A stretch of DNA of 64,000 nucleotides from assembly GCA_019635415.1 (NCBI GenBank), contig JAHBZN010000001.1, positions 248,001-312,000 on the forward strand, in the 5' to 3' direction. Under the pieces are notes generated by a model, which worked only from the letters and a program-made list of their open reading frames with translations, had not been told where the DNA came from and ran no database searches. Both the position numbers and the translations under genes were made by a program. The first letter of the stretch is position 1, and every line of letters begins with the position of its first letter. Origin of the DNA: Ramlibacter sp. (lineage in GTDB: Bacteria > Pseudomonadota > Gammaproteobacteria > Burkholderiales > Burkholderiaceae_C). Shown piece by piece: positions 51,658-63,046 of the stretch.

Positions 51658-52863
51658 GTGAAGGACGTCCAGCACTACATGCGGCCCGGCACGCTGCAAT
51701 TGCCCTCGCTGCCGCCGCTCTCGCTCTACGTGCATCTGCCCTGGTGCCTGAAGAAGTGCCCCTACTGTGACTTCAACTCGCACGAGCTGCGTCCCGCAGG
51801 AACGGAGGCCGGCAGCTCCTTGCCGGAGCAGCGCTACCTGGATGCGCTGATCGCGGACCTGGACGCCGCGCTGCCGCTGGTCTGGGGCCGCACCATCCAC
51901 AGCATCTTCATCGGCGGCGGCACGCCCAGCCTGTTTTCACCGCAGTCCATCGACCGGCTGCTCGGCGACATCCGCGCGCGGCTGCGGCTGGAGCCCGATT
52001 GCGAGATCACGCTCGAAGCCAATCCCGGCACGTTCGAGAAGGACCGTTTCAAGGCCTTCCGCACCGCCGGGGTCACGCGCCTGTCAGTGGGGGTGCAGAG
52101 CTTCAACGACACCCACCTCAGGGCGCTGGGCCGGGTGCACGACCGCGGGCAGGCGATCGCGGCGGTGCAGGAGGCGGCCACGGCCTTCGACACGTTCAAC
52201 CTGGACCTCATGTACGCGCTGCCGGGGCAGACGCTGGACGACCTCGAGGCCGACCTGGCACAGGCGCTGGCGCTGCAACCGCCGCACCTGTCGATCTACC
52301 ACCTGACCATCGAACCCAACACGTACTTCGCCAAGTTCCCGCCCCAGGTTCCCTCGGACGACCTGGCCTATGCCATGCTCGACCGCATCACGGCGGCGGC
52401 CGGCACGGCCGGCCTGGTGCGCTATGAGGTGTCAGCCTACGCTCGGCCCGGCCACCGTTGCTGGCACAACCTCAATTACTGGGAGTTCGGCGACTACCTG
52501 GGCATCGGCGCGGGAGCGCACAGCAAGCTGAGCTTTGCAGACCGCGTGGTGCGACAGGTACGCTTTCGGGAGCCCAGGCTCTACATGGACAACGCGTTGG
52601 CGGGTCAGGCGCTGGCGCAGGACGACGAGGTGGCCCGCGCCGACCTGCCTTTCGAGTTCATGCTCAACGCGCTGCGCCTGAAGGACGGCTTTGCGCTGCA
52701 GCAGTTCTGCGAGCGCACCGGCCTGGCGCTGACGGCGATTCAGTCCGGACTCGAGGAGGCGGTTCGCAAGGGCTTGGTCGAACGCGACCTGTCCCGGGTG
52801 CGGCCCACCGAAAGGGGCTTTGACTTCCTGAGCGACCTGCAGGGCCTGTTCCTGGCCGGCTGA
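51658..52863 (+). CDS. hemW: radical SAM heme chaperone HemW
   Basis: The 401-residue protein has the radical SAM motif PWCLKKCPYCDFNSH near 31-45 (CxxxCxxC), FIGGGTPSLF near 83, EANPGTFE near 120, VQSFND near 142 and a C-terminal HemN-like domain, but lacks coproporphyrinogen-oxidase-specific features; it fits the HemW group, which transfers heme. GTG at 51658 or ATG at 51679 could start it; GTG was kept because it lies eight bases after rdgB. Confidence 0.92.
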   Translation: MKDVQHYMRPGTLQLPSLPPLSLYVHLPWCLKKCPYCDFNSHELRPAGTEAGSSLPEQRYLDALIADLDAALPLVWGRTIHSIFIGGGTPSLFSPQSIDRLLGDIRARLRLEPDCEITLEANPGTFEKDRFKAFRTAGVTRLSVGVQSFNDTHLRALGRVHDRGQAIAAVQEAATAFDTFNLDLMYALPGQTLDDLEADLAQALALQPPHLSIYHLTIEPNTYFAKFPPQVPSDDLAYAMLDRITAAAGTAGLVRYEVSAYARPGHRCWHNLNYWEFGDYLGIGAGAHSKLSFADRVVRQVRFREPRLYMDNALAGQALAQDDEVARADLPFEFMLNALRLKDGFALQQFCERTGLALTAIQSGLEEAVRKGLVERDLSRVRPTERGFDFLSDLQGLFLAG

Positions 52864-52878
52864 CGGTTCGTGGGGGGA

Positions 52879-52968
52879 TGGCGGAGAGTGTGAGATTCGA
52901 ACTCACGGATGTCTTTCAACATCGCCGGTTTTCAAGACCGGTGCATTCAACCGCTCTGCCAACTCTCC
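52879..52968 (-). tRNA. tRNA-Ser (TGA)
   Basis: The 90-base minus-strand cloverleaf has acceptor GGAGAGT/ACTCTCC, anticodon stem CCGGT/ACCGG around CTTGAAA (TGA), a long variable arm (GATGTTGAAAGACATC) and T arm with TTCGAAT. CCA is encoded at the left end. Confidence 0.97.
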
Positions 52969-53000
52969 GCAGCCCGGGATTTTAACCGGCTGCTTCAGGC

Positions 53001-54371
53001 TCAGAGGTTCCAGATCCAGTTCTTGGGCACATAGAAGCCCGCGGCCTTGAGCTCGGCCGCATAGGTGCGGAATTCGGCCAGGGTTTCGATGGTGCAGACC
53101 GCATGCTTGAAATAGCCGCCCACCAGGCGCTTGGGATGAAAGGCCGTGAGCGGAAAGCCGTCGCCGTACTTGTCGCCATCCTTCTTGGTGTTCATGTCGA
53201 TTTCGGTGATGCCGCCCCACTTGCGGTTGCGGTGCGATTCGGCGTTGTGGTGCACCCGGCGCAGGGCCGACTGGTCGCCGGTGGCGCCCATGGCGCTGTT
53301 CAGCTCGTTGATGCAGCGCAGGATGCGCGGCGTCAGGTTGCCCATGTCCTGGTGCTCGCGGTCCTTCGAGTTGTCAAAAATCAGGTTCAGCGAGTCGGAC
53401 GAAAAGCCGCTGCCCTGGCGGTAGTAGGCCTGCCGGTCATGAAAGTCGCTCAGGTTGGGCCGCCGCGTGAGCTGCTTGCCGGTGCGCGGGTCGAAGCTCG
53501 GGCCCTGGCCGCGCGGCGCCAGCGGCAGCGCCGCGTTCGCCGTGGCCCGGCCCATGGTGTGAAGGCGCGTGTCCAGTACGTTGTCCATGCCCACGCCCAC
53601 GTCAAAGGACAGGTCGTTGTGCACCTGGTCGTTGTCCAGGTGGATGCCCGCCTTGCGGATCACGCGCGAGGTCTTGCTGCCGTACTGGCCCCAGGTGGGA
53701 CAGACCGCCATCAGGTCATAGTCCCCCGTGAGCGGGCGGTTGTGGGCGCCCACCTCGCGCGAGGTCATGACCAGGAAAGGCGCGAAGTCCGTGGCCGGCT
53801 TCTCGGCCACCAGAAACGGGTTCTGCACCGGTCGCTCGACGGGCCAGACCTTGATTTCGTAGCGGCCGGTCGATTCGTCATGGCAGGCCCGAAAGCAGAT
53901 GCGGGTGCTGCCCGCCCCGCTGCGGGTGGCCACCAGCAGCAGGTCGCGGGATTGCGCAAGGGGGCGCACCTCGTCAATCGCGTTCTTGCCGCCCTCGGGA
54001 TCGGTGCGCTGGGTGTCGATCTGCAGCCTCGACAGCGTGAGCGGCGTGGTGCCCGCAAAGTTGGAGTGCAGGCCGTCGCGGTTCGCTGCGGTGCCCTTGG
54101 CGGCCTTCACGGGATCGGCGCCGACCTTGCTGTAGGTGCCGTCGAACGGCACAAGCCCGGCGTGGGGCCCCCAGTCCGAGCTCTTGCCCTTGACGTGAAA
54201 GTTCTTGGTCGGGTGTCCCCAGTCGATCCAGCGCTTGCACCACGGCCCACTGGACCGGAAGATGATGACCTCATCGAGCTTGTCGGCCACCTGAGCCGAA
54301 GCCGTGATGTCGCCCATGGTCATGCCATTGGCATCGTGCGCGAACGACGCGCCATCGCCCCAGACAATCAT
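53001..54371 (-). CDS. ExoY-like nucleotidyl cyclase (adenylyl cyclase toxin family)
   Basis: The 456-residue protein matches the catalytic core of the CyaA/edema-factor/ExoY cyclases: PTKNFHVKGKSSDWGPHAG near 54-72, with lysines 56 and 63 at the positions of ExoY Lys81 and Lys88; LTGDYDLMAV near 214-223 with metal-binding Asp217 and Asp219; and NLTPRILRCINELNSAMG, a histidine-rich RRVHHNAESH and GDGFPLTAFHP. Family members make cAMP or other cyclic nucleotides after activation by host calmodulin or actin. No signal peptide, RTX repeats or secretion genes are seen nearby. ATG 54371 was chosen over TTG 54383. Confidence 0.85.
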   Translation of the reverse strand: MIVWGDGASFAHDANGMTMGDITASAQVADKLDEVIIFRSSGPWCKRWIDWGHPTKNFHVKGKSSDWGPHAGLVPFDGTYSKVGADPVKAAKGTAANRDGLHSNFAGTTPLTLSRLQIDTQRTDPEGGKNAIDEVRPLAQSRDLLLVATRSGAGSTRICFRACHDESTGRYEIKVWPVERPVQNPFLVAEKPATDFAPFLVMTSREVGAHNRPLTGDYDLMAVCPTWGQYGSKTSRVIRKAGIHLDNDQVHNDLSFDVGVGMDNVLDTRLHTMGRATANAALPLAPRGQGPSFDPRTGKQLTRRPNLSDFHDRQAYYRQGSGFSSDSLNLIFDNSKDREHQDMGNLTPRILRCINELNSAMGATGDQSALRRVHHNAESHRNRKWGGITEIDMNTKKDGDKYGDGFPLTAFHPKRLVGGYFKHAVCTIETLAEFRTYAAELKAAGFYVPKNWIWNL

Positions 54372-54445
54372 GTTCTGCCCCAACGGTGTTGCTGGCGCAG
54401 AACGTACCCGCTGGCACGCGCAAAGTCAATCCATGGACAGTGGCG

Positions 54446-54835
54446 TCAGCAGCTCACGTTGGAGTCCTTCCAGTTGGCGATTTGGACCACGGTGACGCGC
54501 TGGTCCTGGTTGCGCAGCAGGTAGGGTTTGAGGTCCAGGTCCAGTGGGCCGCGTGACAGGCTTGCGCTGCCCACCAGGACGCAGACCTGCCAGGCCTGCT
54601 CACGGTTGCCGGCGAAATTGACCCCGGTGACCAGGCGTGGCCCCGAGACGAAGCGCACGCGCGAAAAATCGGATTCAACCGCGGTCCGCCGCAGTTCGTT
54701 CACCACGGCTTGCTGGGCCGCCGCCGCGGCGGGCTGCGGGCCCGCGGGCGTGGAGGATGGCTCCACCGGGACGGCCCCTGCGGCGAGGCTGGTGGACAGG
54801 ATCAGGCTCGGAAGCCAAACAGACGGGCGGTTCAT
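54446..54835 (-). CDS. small secreted hypothetical protein
   Basis: The 129-residue protein has a signal peptide (about 1-21, ending AAGAVPVE), an Ala/Pro/Gln-rich linker and a compact domain with VNELRRTAVESDFSRVRFVS and VCVLVGSASLSRGPLDLDLKPYLL, ending in Cys. No known family is recognised. It lies 74 bases upstream of the cyclase gene on the same strand and could be co-expressed with it; whether it is a partner is unknown. Confidence 0.7.
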   Translation of the reverse strand: MNRPSVWLPSLILSTSLAAGAVPVEPSSTPAGPQPAAAAAQQAVVNELRRTAVESDFSRVRFVSGPRLVTGVNFAGNREQAWQVCVLVGSASLSRGPLDLDLKPYLLRNQDQRVTVVQIANWKDSNVSC

Positions 54836-54927
54836 GGTGTGGCACCTCCATGACACCTAGATTAGGCGCGCGCGCGGCGCCGGGCTGTAGGTGTGCGCCG
54901 CGTCGCGGTATCGGAGAAACGGGCGGG

Positions 54928-55568
<641 letters not shown>

Positions 55569-55572
<4 letters not shown>

Positions 55573-56258
55573 GATCTGAACAGTCTGGAATACTGGGTTT
55601 CGTGCTGGGCCGACAGGATGGCCAGCATCGGGGAAAAGGCCTGGCGCTGGCGGTCATCCAGCGCCATCGCGTGGTCCACGGCCGCGGGAATGGCGCGCGC
55701 CAGCCGGGCCAGGATACGCTGGCCGGCGCTCTGGCCAAGCGGCACGGACTTGAGCGCGGCCTGCACCATGTTTTCGGCCCAGCCAAAGGCCATGGCCAGC
55801 AAACCGTCGCGCACCGTCGCATCGGTGGCCGACACGGCCAGCGCGAACATCAGCGGGTAGGTCGGGGGCATCTGGGCGGCGGTGTCCAGCAACGGCGGCG
55901 CTACGGTGTCGTGGTTGCGCAGCCAGTCCAAAAGCGACCGGCCCATCTGCTCGGTCTGCAGGCGCTGCTCGGCCGTTTCGCGGGTGTGCAGGACCCAGTC
56001 GTTGAGCTCGCGCACCCGGTCTGCATCATGGTCGCGCCAGGCCGGGATGGCTTGTGCGGCCACGGCCAGGTCACCGCGTGCCAGGCTCAGCGGCAACTGC
56101 TCCAGCAGCCAGTCGCATGCCATGGACTCCGTCGCGACACCGGCCCGGTCCACCCCGGCTTCCAGTCCTTCGGAGTAGGAAAAGCCGCCAATCGGAAGGG
56201 CCGGCGAGGCCAGCCAGATCAGTTGCAGCAGGCTGGCGGCGCCCAGGGTTTCACTCAT
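55569..56258 (-). CDS. ureF: urease accessory protein UreF
   Basis: The 229-residue all-helical chaperone has the conserved [21 protein letters not shown] near 13-33 and the [14 protein letters not shown] motif near 180. UreF assembles with UreD and UreG on apo-urease. The start MSETLG overlaps the end of ureE (ATGAGTGA). Confidence 0.96.
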
Positions 56259-56807
56259 GCGCCGGCGCCCAGGGGCGGAACCCGCTGTCGGCAGGGGCTG
56301 GGGCGTGCACGTGGCCGTGGTCCTGGTCGTGACCATGACCATGACCCGCGCCGTGGTGTCCATAGGCCCCGCCCTCGGGTTCGAAGGCCATGTCGGCCGG
56401 CTTCACGATCAGATGCATGGCGCGCAGCATGTCGGCCAGCACGTGGTCGGGTTCGATCTTGAGGTGGTCGGGCTGGAGTTCGATCGGCACATGCCGATTG
56501 CCCAGGTGGTAGGCCGCGCGCGTCAGGTCAAAGGGCGACCCATGCTCGCGGCAATGGGTGATGACGAGCACCGGCTGCGGCGCGGCGATCACCCGGATCA
56601 GCGAGCCGTCTTCTGCCACGAGCACATCCCCACCGCGCACGGCCGTCCCCCGGGGCAGGAACACGCCGATATGGCGGCCCTGGGAGTCGGTGGCGTCGAA
56701 CCGGCTTTTCTGCCGCACGTCCCAGTCGAGTTGGACCTGGGCCGCGCGCTTGAGGAGCACGGGCGCCAGTCCCTGCCCACCGGCGAGCAGTTTGGAGACC
56801 TGCAGCA

Positions 56808-56808
<1 letters not shown>
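56251..56808 (-). CDS. ureE: urease accessory nickel chaperone UreE
   Basis: The 185-residue metallochaperone has an N-terminal peptide-binding domain ([19 protein letters not shown]) and a C-terminal metal domain with [25 protein letters not shown] near 105. It ends with a histidine-rich tail ([20 protein letters not shown]). The tail binds extra nickel. It overlaps ureC by one base and ureF by eight. Confidence 0.97.
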
Positions 56809-58549
<1,741 letters not shown>

Positions 58550-58550
<1 letters not shown>

Positions 58551-58855
58551 CAGAGCTTTCCTTGAACCAGGCCGCGAAAGCCGTAGACCTCGCGTGCGCC
58601 GCTGAAATCGACCAGCTCCACGGTGCGCTGCTGGCCGGGCTCGAAGCGCACGGCGGTGCCGGACGCGATGTTCAGCCGCATTCCGCGCGCCGCGTCGCGA
58701 TCGAAGCCCAGCGCCCCATTGGTCTCGGCAAAGTGGTAGTGCGAGCCCACCTGGATGGGGCGGTCAGCCGTGTTCTGCACCACCAGGGTCAGGGTGCGCC
58801 GGCCCGGGTTGAGCGTGTGCTCGCCGTCGTCGGTGATCAGTTCGCCGGGGATCAT
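58550..58855 (-). CDS. ureB: urease subunit beta
   Basis: The 101-residue beta subunit begins [19 protein letters not shown] and includes [26 protein letters not shown]. It overlaps ureC by one base. A 20-base gap separates it from a small His-rich protein gene inserted between ureA and ureB. Confidence 0.97.
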
Positions 58856-58875
58856 GGGGCCTCCGTGGGGCAGCT

Positions 58876-59061
58876 TTACTTGCCGCGGCCGCCGAACCAG
58901 GCGGCCAGGGCCACTGCGGCGCCCGCGGCCAGGAAGCCCCAGACATCGGTGGAATGCCAGTGGGCACCGCTCAAGCCATGCCCTTCATGGGCAAAAGTGC
59001 TGGTAGTCCATGCCAGAAGGGCACATGCAGCTATGAATTTAGGAGCGGAAGTGAATGCCAT
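58876..59061 (-). CDS. small membrane protein in the urease operon
   Basis: The 61-residue protein has a signal peptide (about 1-24, ending STFA), a short His-rich segment [13 protein letters not shown] at the mature N-terminus, and one helix ([17 protein letters not shown]). The His cluster could bind nickel at the periplasmic face, consistent with its place between ureA and ureB, but this is inference. The signal core ([16 protein letters not shown]) comes from a 50-bp repeat copy. Confidence 0.7.
   Translation of the reverse strand: MAFTSAPKFIAACALLAWTTSTFAHEGHGLSGAHWHSTDVWGFLAAGAAVALAAWFGGRGK
58999..59048 (-). repeat. 50-bp repeat copy 8, signal peptide of the small urease-operon protein
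   Basis: On the minus strand it starts CCGCTCCTAAATTCATAGC and continues through GCATGTGCCCTTC to TGGACTACCAGC. It aligns without gaps to the other copies and is in the same reading frame as copies 1, 2, 4 and 5. Confidence 0.7.
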
Positions 59062-59081
59062 GGAGAGGTCTTTCTGGGCGT

Positions 59082-59384
59082 TCAGACAATGGGTTGATGC
59101 ACGGTGACCAGTTTCGTGCCGTCGGGAAAGGTGGCCTCGACCTGGATGTCGGGAATCATGTCTGCGATGCCGTCCATCACGTCGGCGCGGGTCAGCACGG
59201 TCCGGCCGTCACTCATGAGCTGGGCGACGCTCTTGCCATCCCGCGCGCCTTCCATGACGGCGGCCGAGATCATGGCGATGGCTTCGGGGTAGTTGAGCTT
59301 CAGCCCACGCGCCAGCCGCCGTTCGGCGAGCAAGGCGGCGGTGAAGATCAGCAGCTTGTCTTTTTCGCGGGGGGTCAGTTCCAT
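59082..59384 (-). CDS. ureA: urease subunit gamma
   Basis: The 100-residue gamma subunit begins [23 protein letters not shown] (in part) and includes [21 protein letters not shown] and [18 protein letters not shown]. It is the first urease gene here; no ureD precedes it. An 83-base divergent gap to the NCS1-kinase gene holds its promoter. Confidence 0.97.
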   Translation of the reverse strand: MELTPREKDKLLIFTAALLAERRLARGLKLNYPEAIAMISAAVMEGARDGKSVAQLMSDGRTVLTRADVMDGIADMIPDIQVEATFPDGTKLVTVHQPIV

Positions 59385-59467
59385 GGCCGGGCTGTCAGAG
59401 TCTGCGAATCATTATCTTGCAAAGCCCGTGCCGCGCCATACGCCACACGGCCCATGGACAGGGGGCA

Positions 59468-62400
59468 ATGGCACGGAAACTGCACTTTGCCCCTGTGAGC
59501 CAGACCATTCCCATCGTGCCGGTGTCCGATGCCCCGTTGCCGGGGGCCGACCATGACGCGCCCCAGCGGGTGATGAAGGTGCGGCGCGACTACAACAGCT
59601 GGGTGGCCAGCGAGACGCTCGAGGACTACGCACTGCGCTACACGCCCCAGCGCTTTCGCAAGTGGTCGGAGTGGCGGGTGGCCAACACGGCCTTTGGCGC
59701 TGCGTCGTTTCTGATCCTGGAGGCCGTGGGGGCGACGCTGCTGGTGCAGTACGGCTTCATGAACGCCTTCTGGGCCATTCTCACCACGGGGCTCATCATC
59801 TTCCTGGCCGGCCTGCCCATCAGCGTCTATGCCGCGCGCTACGGGGTGGACATGGACCTGTTGACCCGCGGCGCGGGCTTTGGCTACATCGGCTCGACCA
59901 TCACGTCCCTGATCTACGCCTCGTTCACCTTCATCTTCTTCGCGCTGGAGGCCGCGGTGATGGCCTATGCGCTGGATCTGGCGCTGGGCATCCCGCCGAG
60001 CTGGGGCTACCTGATCTGCGCGCTGGTAGTGATTCCGCTGGTGACGCATGGGGTGTCGGTCATCAGCCGCCTGCAGGTCTGGACCCAGCCGTTGTGGCTG
60101 GTGATGCTGGTCGTGCCATTCGTGTATGTGCTGATGCGCGATCCTGGTGCGTTCACCGGGGTGACGCACTATCGAGGTGAGAAGGGAATCGCCTCAGGGT
60201 TTGATTTGCACCTTTTTGGGGCTGCCCTGACGGTGGGAATCGCGCTCATTACCCAAATGGGGGAGCAGGCCGACTACCTTCGTTTCATGCCCGAGCGCAC
60301 GCCGCAGCGCCGACGCCGCTGGTGGCTGGGCGTGCTTGCGGGGGGGCCGGGCTGGGTGATCCTCGGGGTGGTGAAGATGCTGGGCGGTGCGTTGCTGGCC
60401 TACCTGGCCATCACCCACATGGTGCCGCTGGACCGCGCGGTGGACCCGAACCAGATGTACCTGGCCGCCTACGAATACGTGTTTCCGCGTTACGGCTGGG
60501 CCGTGGCGGCCACGGCGCTGTTCGTGGTGATTTCCCAGCTCAAGATCAACGTGACCAACGCCTATGCCGGATCACTGGCCTGGAGCAACTTCTTCTCGCG
60601 CGTGACGCACAGCCACCCGGGCCGCGTGGTCTGGGTGGTGTTCAACACCCTGATCGCGTTCATGCTCATGGAAATGAACGTGTTCCAGGCCCTGGGCGAC
60701 GTGCTGGGCCTGTACTCCAACATTGCCATCGCCTGGATCATGGCGGTGGTGGCCGACCTCGTCATCAACAAGCCGCTCGGACTCTCCCCCCGGGGCATCG
60801 AGTTCAAGCGCGCCCATCTCTACGACATCAACCCCGTCGGTGTGGGCGCGATGGCACTGGCGTCGGCCCTGTCGGTCACCGCGCACCTGGGGTTCTTCGG
60901 TCCGCTGGCGCAGGCGTTCTCGGCGGTCATTGCCATGGCCACGGCCTTCGTGGCCGCGCCCCTGATTGCGTGGATCACCCGGGGCCGGTACTACATCGCA
61001 CGCGAACCGCAGGCCCCCGGCACCGGCGAGGACGAAGGCCCTTACCAGCGGCTGAAGCTGCGCCGCTGCGTGATCTGTGAGCGGGAATACGAAGGCCCGG
61101 ACATGGCGCACTGCCCGGCCTACCAGGGGCCGATCTGTTCGCTGTGCTGCACCCTGGACGCGCGCTGCGGCGATCTGTGCAAGCCGCACGCGAGCCTCTC
61201 GGCGCAATGGTCCTCGGCGCTGCGCTGGGTGATGCCGCGGCGCATCTGGCCTTACCTCGATACCGGCCTGGGACATTTCCTGCTGCTGATGCTCCTCATC
61301 GTGCCCCTGCTGGCCACGCTGTTCGGGCTGCTCTACCACCAGGAGCTGCGCACCCTGGTGTCGTTGCCTGGCGGTGTCCTGCTGACGGACGGCACCTTGC
61401 GCTCCGGTTTTCTCAAGGCCTACATGGCGCTGCTGGTGATCGCGGGCATCGTGGCTTGGTGGCTCGTGCTGGCCCACAAGAGCCGACAGGTCGCGCAGGA
61501 GGAATCCAACCGCCAGACCCACCTGCTGATGCGCGAGATCGAGTCACACAAGCAGACCGATGAAGCCCTGCAGAACGCGCGCCTGCTCGCCGAGGGCGCC
61601 AAGCGCGCGGCCGAGCAGGCCAACCAGGCCAAGAGCCGCTACATCAGCGCCATCAGTCACGAACTGCGCACGCCGCTCAACAGCATCCTGGGTTATGCCC
61701 AGCTCATGGGGGAGGACGCCAGTGTGCCCGCGCACCGGCAGCAGGCGGTCAGCGTGATCAAGCGGGGCGGGGAGCACCTGTTGTCGCTCATCGAGGGAAC
61801 GCTGGACATCGCGCGCATCGAAAGCGGCAAGCTCACGCTGCAGGTCAAGCCCATGCTGTTCGCCGACTGCGTGCACGAGATGGCCAGCATGTTCGAGCTG
61901 CAGGCGACCGACAAGGGGCTCGCATTCCATTTCGAGGCCGAGGGCGCGCTGCCCGAGTGGGTACGCGCCGACGAGAAGCGGGTGCGGCAGATCCTCATCA
62001 ACCTGCTGGGCAACGCCATCAAGTTCACCGCCGCGGGCAAGGTGACCTTCAGGCTGCGCTACGCGCGTGAGATGGCCACCATCGAGATCGAAGACACCGG
62101 CCCGGGCCTGAGTGCGCAGGAGCTGGCCCAGATCTTCGAGCCCTTCGCGCGCGGCGAAGCGCCATCCAGTCATGCCGCGCCGGGTGCGGGCCTGGGCCTG
62201 ACCATTGCCAAGATGCTCACCGACCTCATGGGGGGCGAACTGAGCGCCACGGGCCGGCCGGGCCAGGGGTCGGTGTTCCGCGTCAAGCTGTTCCTGCCGG
62301 AAGTCCACAACCCGGCCCTGGGGGGCACCACGGAGCGCGCCGCGCCACTGCCGCGCCGGGGCTACGAGGGCGTGCGGCGCAAGGTACTGGTGGTCGACAA

Positions 62401-63046
62401 CGAGGAAGCCGACCGCACGCTGCTGGTTCATCTGCTGGGACCGCTGGGCTTTGAACTGCGTACCGCCGCCAGCGGGCATGACGCGCTGGACCTGTTGGCC
62501 GCCGGCTACCGGCCCGACGCCATCCTGATGGACCTGGCCATGCCGGGCATTGATGGCTGGGAAACCATCCGGCGGGTGCGGCGCCTGGAGTCGGCGTTGC
62601 CTGTGGCCGCCGGGTACCCTGCAGCCCGCGTTGCCATCGTGTCGGCCAACGCCTTTGACAAGGGGCTCGACAACGACGTGGGGGTCCGGCCCGAGGACTT
62701 CATTCTCAAACCCGTGCGGCACAGCGAACTGCTGGACTGGCTGGAGCGCCAGCTCGGGCTGGTCTGGCTGGAGCAGCCGGCGGCCGCCGCGCCGGTGGCC
62801 GTGCCGCTGCCGGTGGGGGCGGCCCTGGTCTGGCCCGCGCGGGCGCAGGTGGCGGCGCTGCAGGAGGTGGTGCAGCTGGGGTACTACCGGGGCATCATGA
62901 ACCTGCTGGAGCAGATCGAGACCGATCAACCCGAGTGCGCAGGCGTGGTGGCACAACTGCGCACGCTGGCCCGACAATTCCAGTTCGAAGCCATGGGCCG
63001 CCTGCTGGCGCCCGTGCTGGAATCCTCCGCAGCGACGCCACCATGA
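59468..63046 (+). CDS. NCS1-type transporter/hybrid sensor histidine kinase fusion
   Basis: The 1192-residue protein joins: an NCS1 nucleobase:cation symporter domain (about 40-510, with TRGAGFGYIGSTITSL and INVTNAYAGSLAWSNFF); a cysteine-rich motif (CVICEREYEG...CPAYQGPICSLCCTLDARCGDLC) near 536-576; two more helices; a coiled linker; HisKA with His731 in ISHELRTPLNS; a HATPase (NLLGNAIKFT, GAGLGLTIAK); a receiver with Asp1022 in LMDLAMPG; and a helical C-terminus. It probably couples sensing or uptake of a nitrogen compound to phosphorelay. It is divergent from urease and overlaps its response regulator by four bases. Confidence 0.9.
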   Translation: MARKLHFAPVSQTIPIVPVSDAPLPGADHDAPQRVMKVRRDYNSWVASETLEDYALRYTPQRFRKWSEWRVANTAFGAASFLILEAVGATLLVQYGFMNAFWAILTTGLIIFLAGLPISVYAARYGVDMDLLTRGAGFGYIGSTITSLIYASFTFIFFALEAAVMAYALDLALGIPPSWGYLICALVVIPLVTHGVSVISRLQVWTQPLWLVMLVVPFVYVLMRDPGAFTGVTHYRGEKGIASGFDLHLFGAALTVGIALITQMGEQADYLRFMPERTPQRRRRWWLGVLAGGPGWVILGVVKMLGGALLAYLAITHMVPLDRAVDPNQMYLAAYEYVFPRYGWAVAATALFVVISQLKINVTNAYAGSLAWSNFFSRVTHSHPGRVVWVVFNTLIAFMLMEMNVFQALGDVLGLYSNIAIAWIMAVVADLVINKPLGLSPRGIEFKRAHLYDINPVGVGAMALASALSVTAHLGFFGPLAQAFSAVIAMATAFVAAPLIAWITRGRYYIAREPQAPGTGEDEGPYQRLKLRRCVICEREYEGPDMAHCPAYQGPICSLCCTLDARCGDLCKPHASLSAQWSSALRWVMPRRIWPYLDTGLGHFLLLMLLIVPLLATLFGLLYHQELRTLVSLPGGVLLTDGTLRSGFLKAYMALLVIAGIVAWWLVLAHKSRQVAQEESNRQTHLLMREIESHKQTDEALQNARLLAEGAKRAAEQANQAKSRYISAISHELRTPLNSILGYAQLMGEDASVPAHRQQAVSVIKRGGEHLLSLIEGTLDIARIESGKLTLQVKPMLFADCVHEMASMFELQATDKGLAFHFEAEGALPEWVRADEKRVRQILINLLGNAIKFTAAGKVTFRLRYAREMATIEIEDTGPGLSAQELAQIFEPFARGEAPSSHAAPGAGLGLTIAKMLTDLMGGELSATGRPGQGSVFRVKLFLPEVHNPALGGTTERAAPLPRRGYEGVRRKVLVVDNEEADRTLLVHLLGPLGFELRTAASGHDALDLLAAGYRPDAILMDLAMPGIDGWETIRRVRRLESALPVAAGYPAARVAIVSANAFDKGLDNDVGVRPEDFILKPVRHSELLDWLERQLGLVWLEQPAAAAPVAVPLPVGAALVWPARAQVAALQEVVQLGYYRGIMNLLEQIETDQPECAGVVAQLRTLARQFQFEAMGRLLAPVLESSAATPP

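Noticed and set aside
52879..54371. Cyclase gene as part of an island integrated at tRNA-Ser
   Set aside because: Islands normally insert at the tRNA 3' end, which here faces hemW on the opposite side; no repeat of the tRNA end was seen near the cyclase.
53103..54524. Long open frame antisense to the cyclase gene (473 codons, plus strand)
   Set aside because: It has no recognisable motif and is the GC-rich shadow of the cyclase, whose catalytic motifs are clear on the minus strand.
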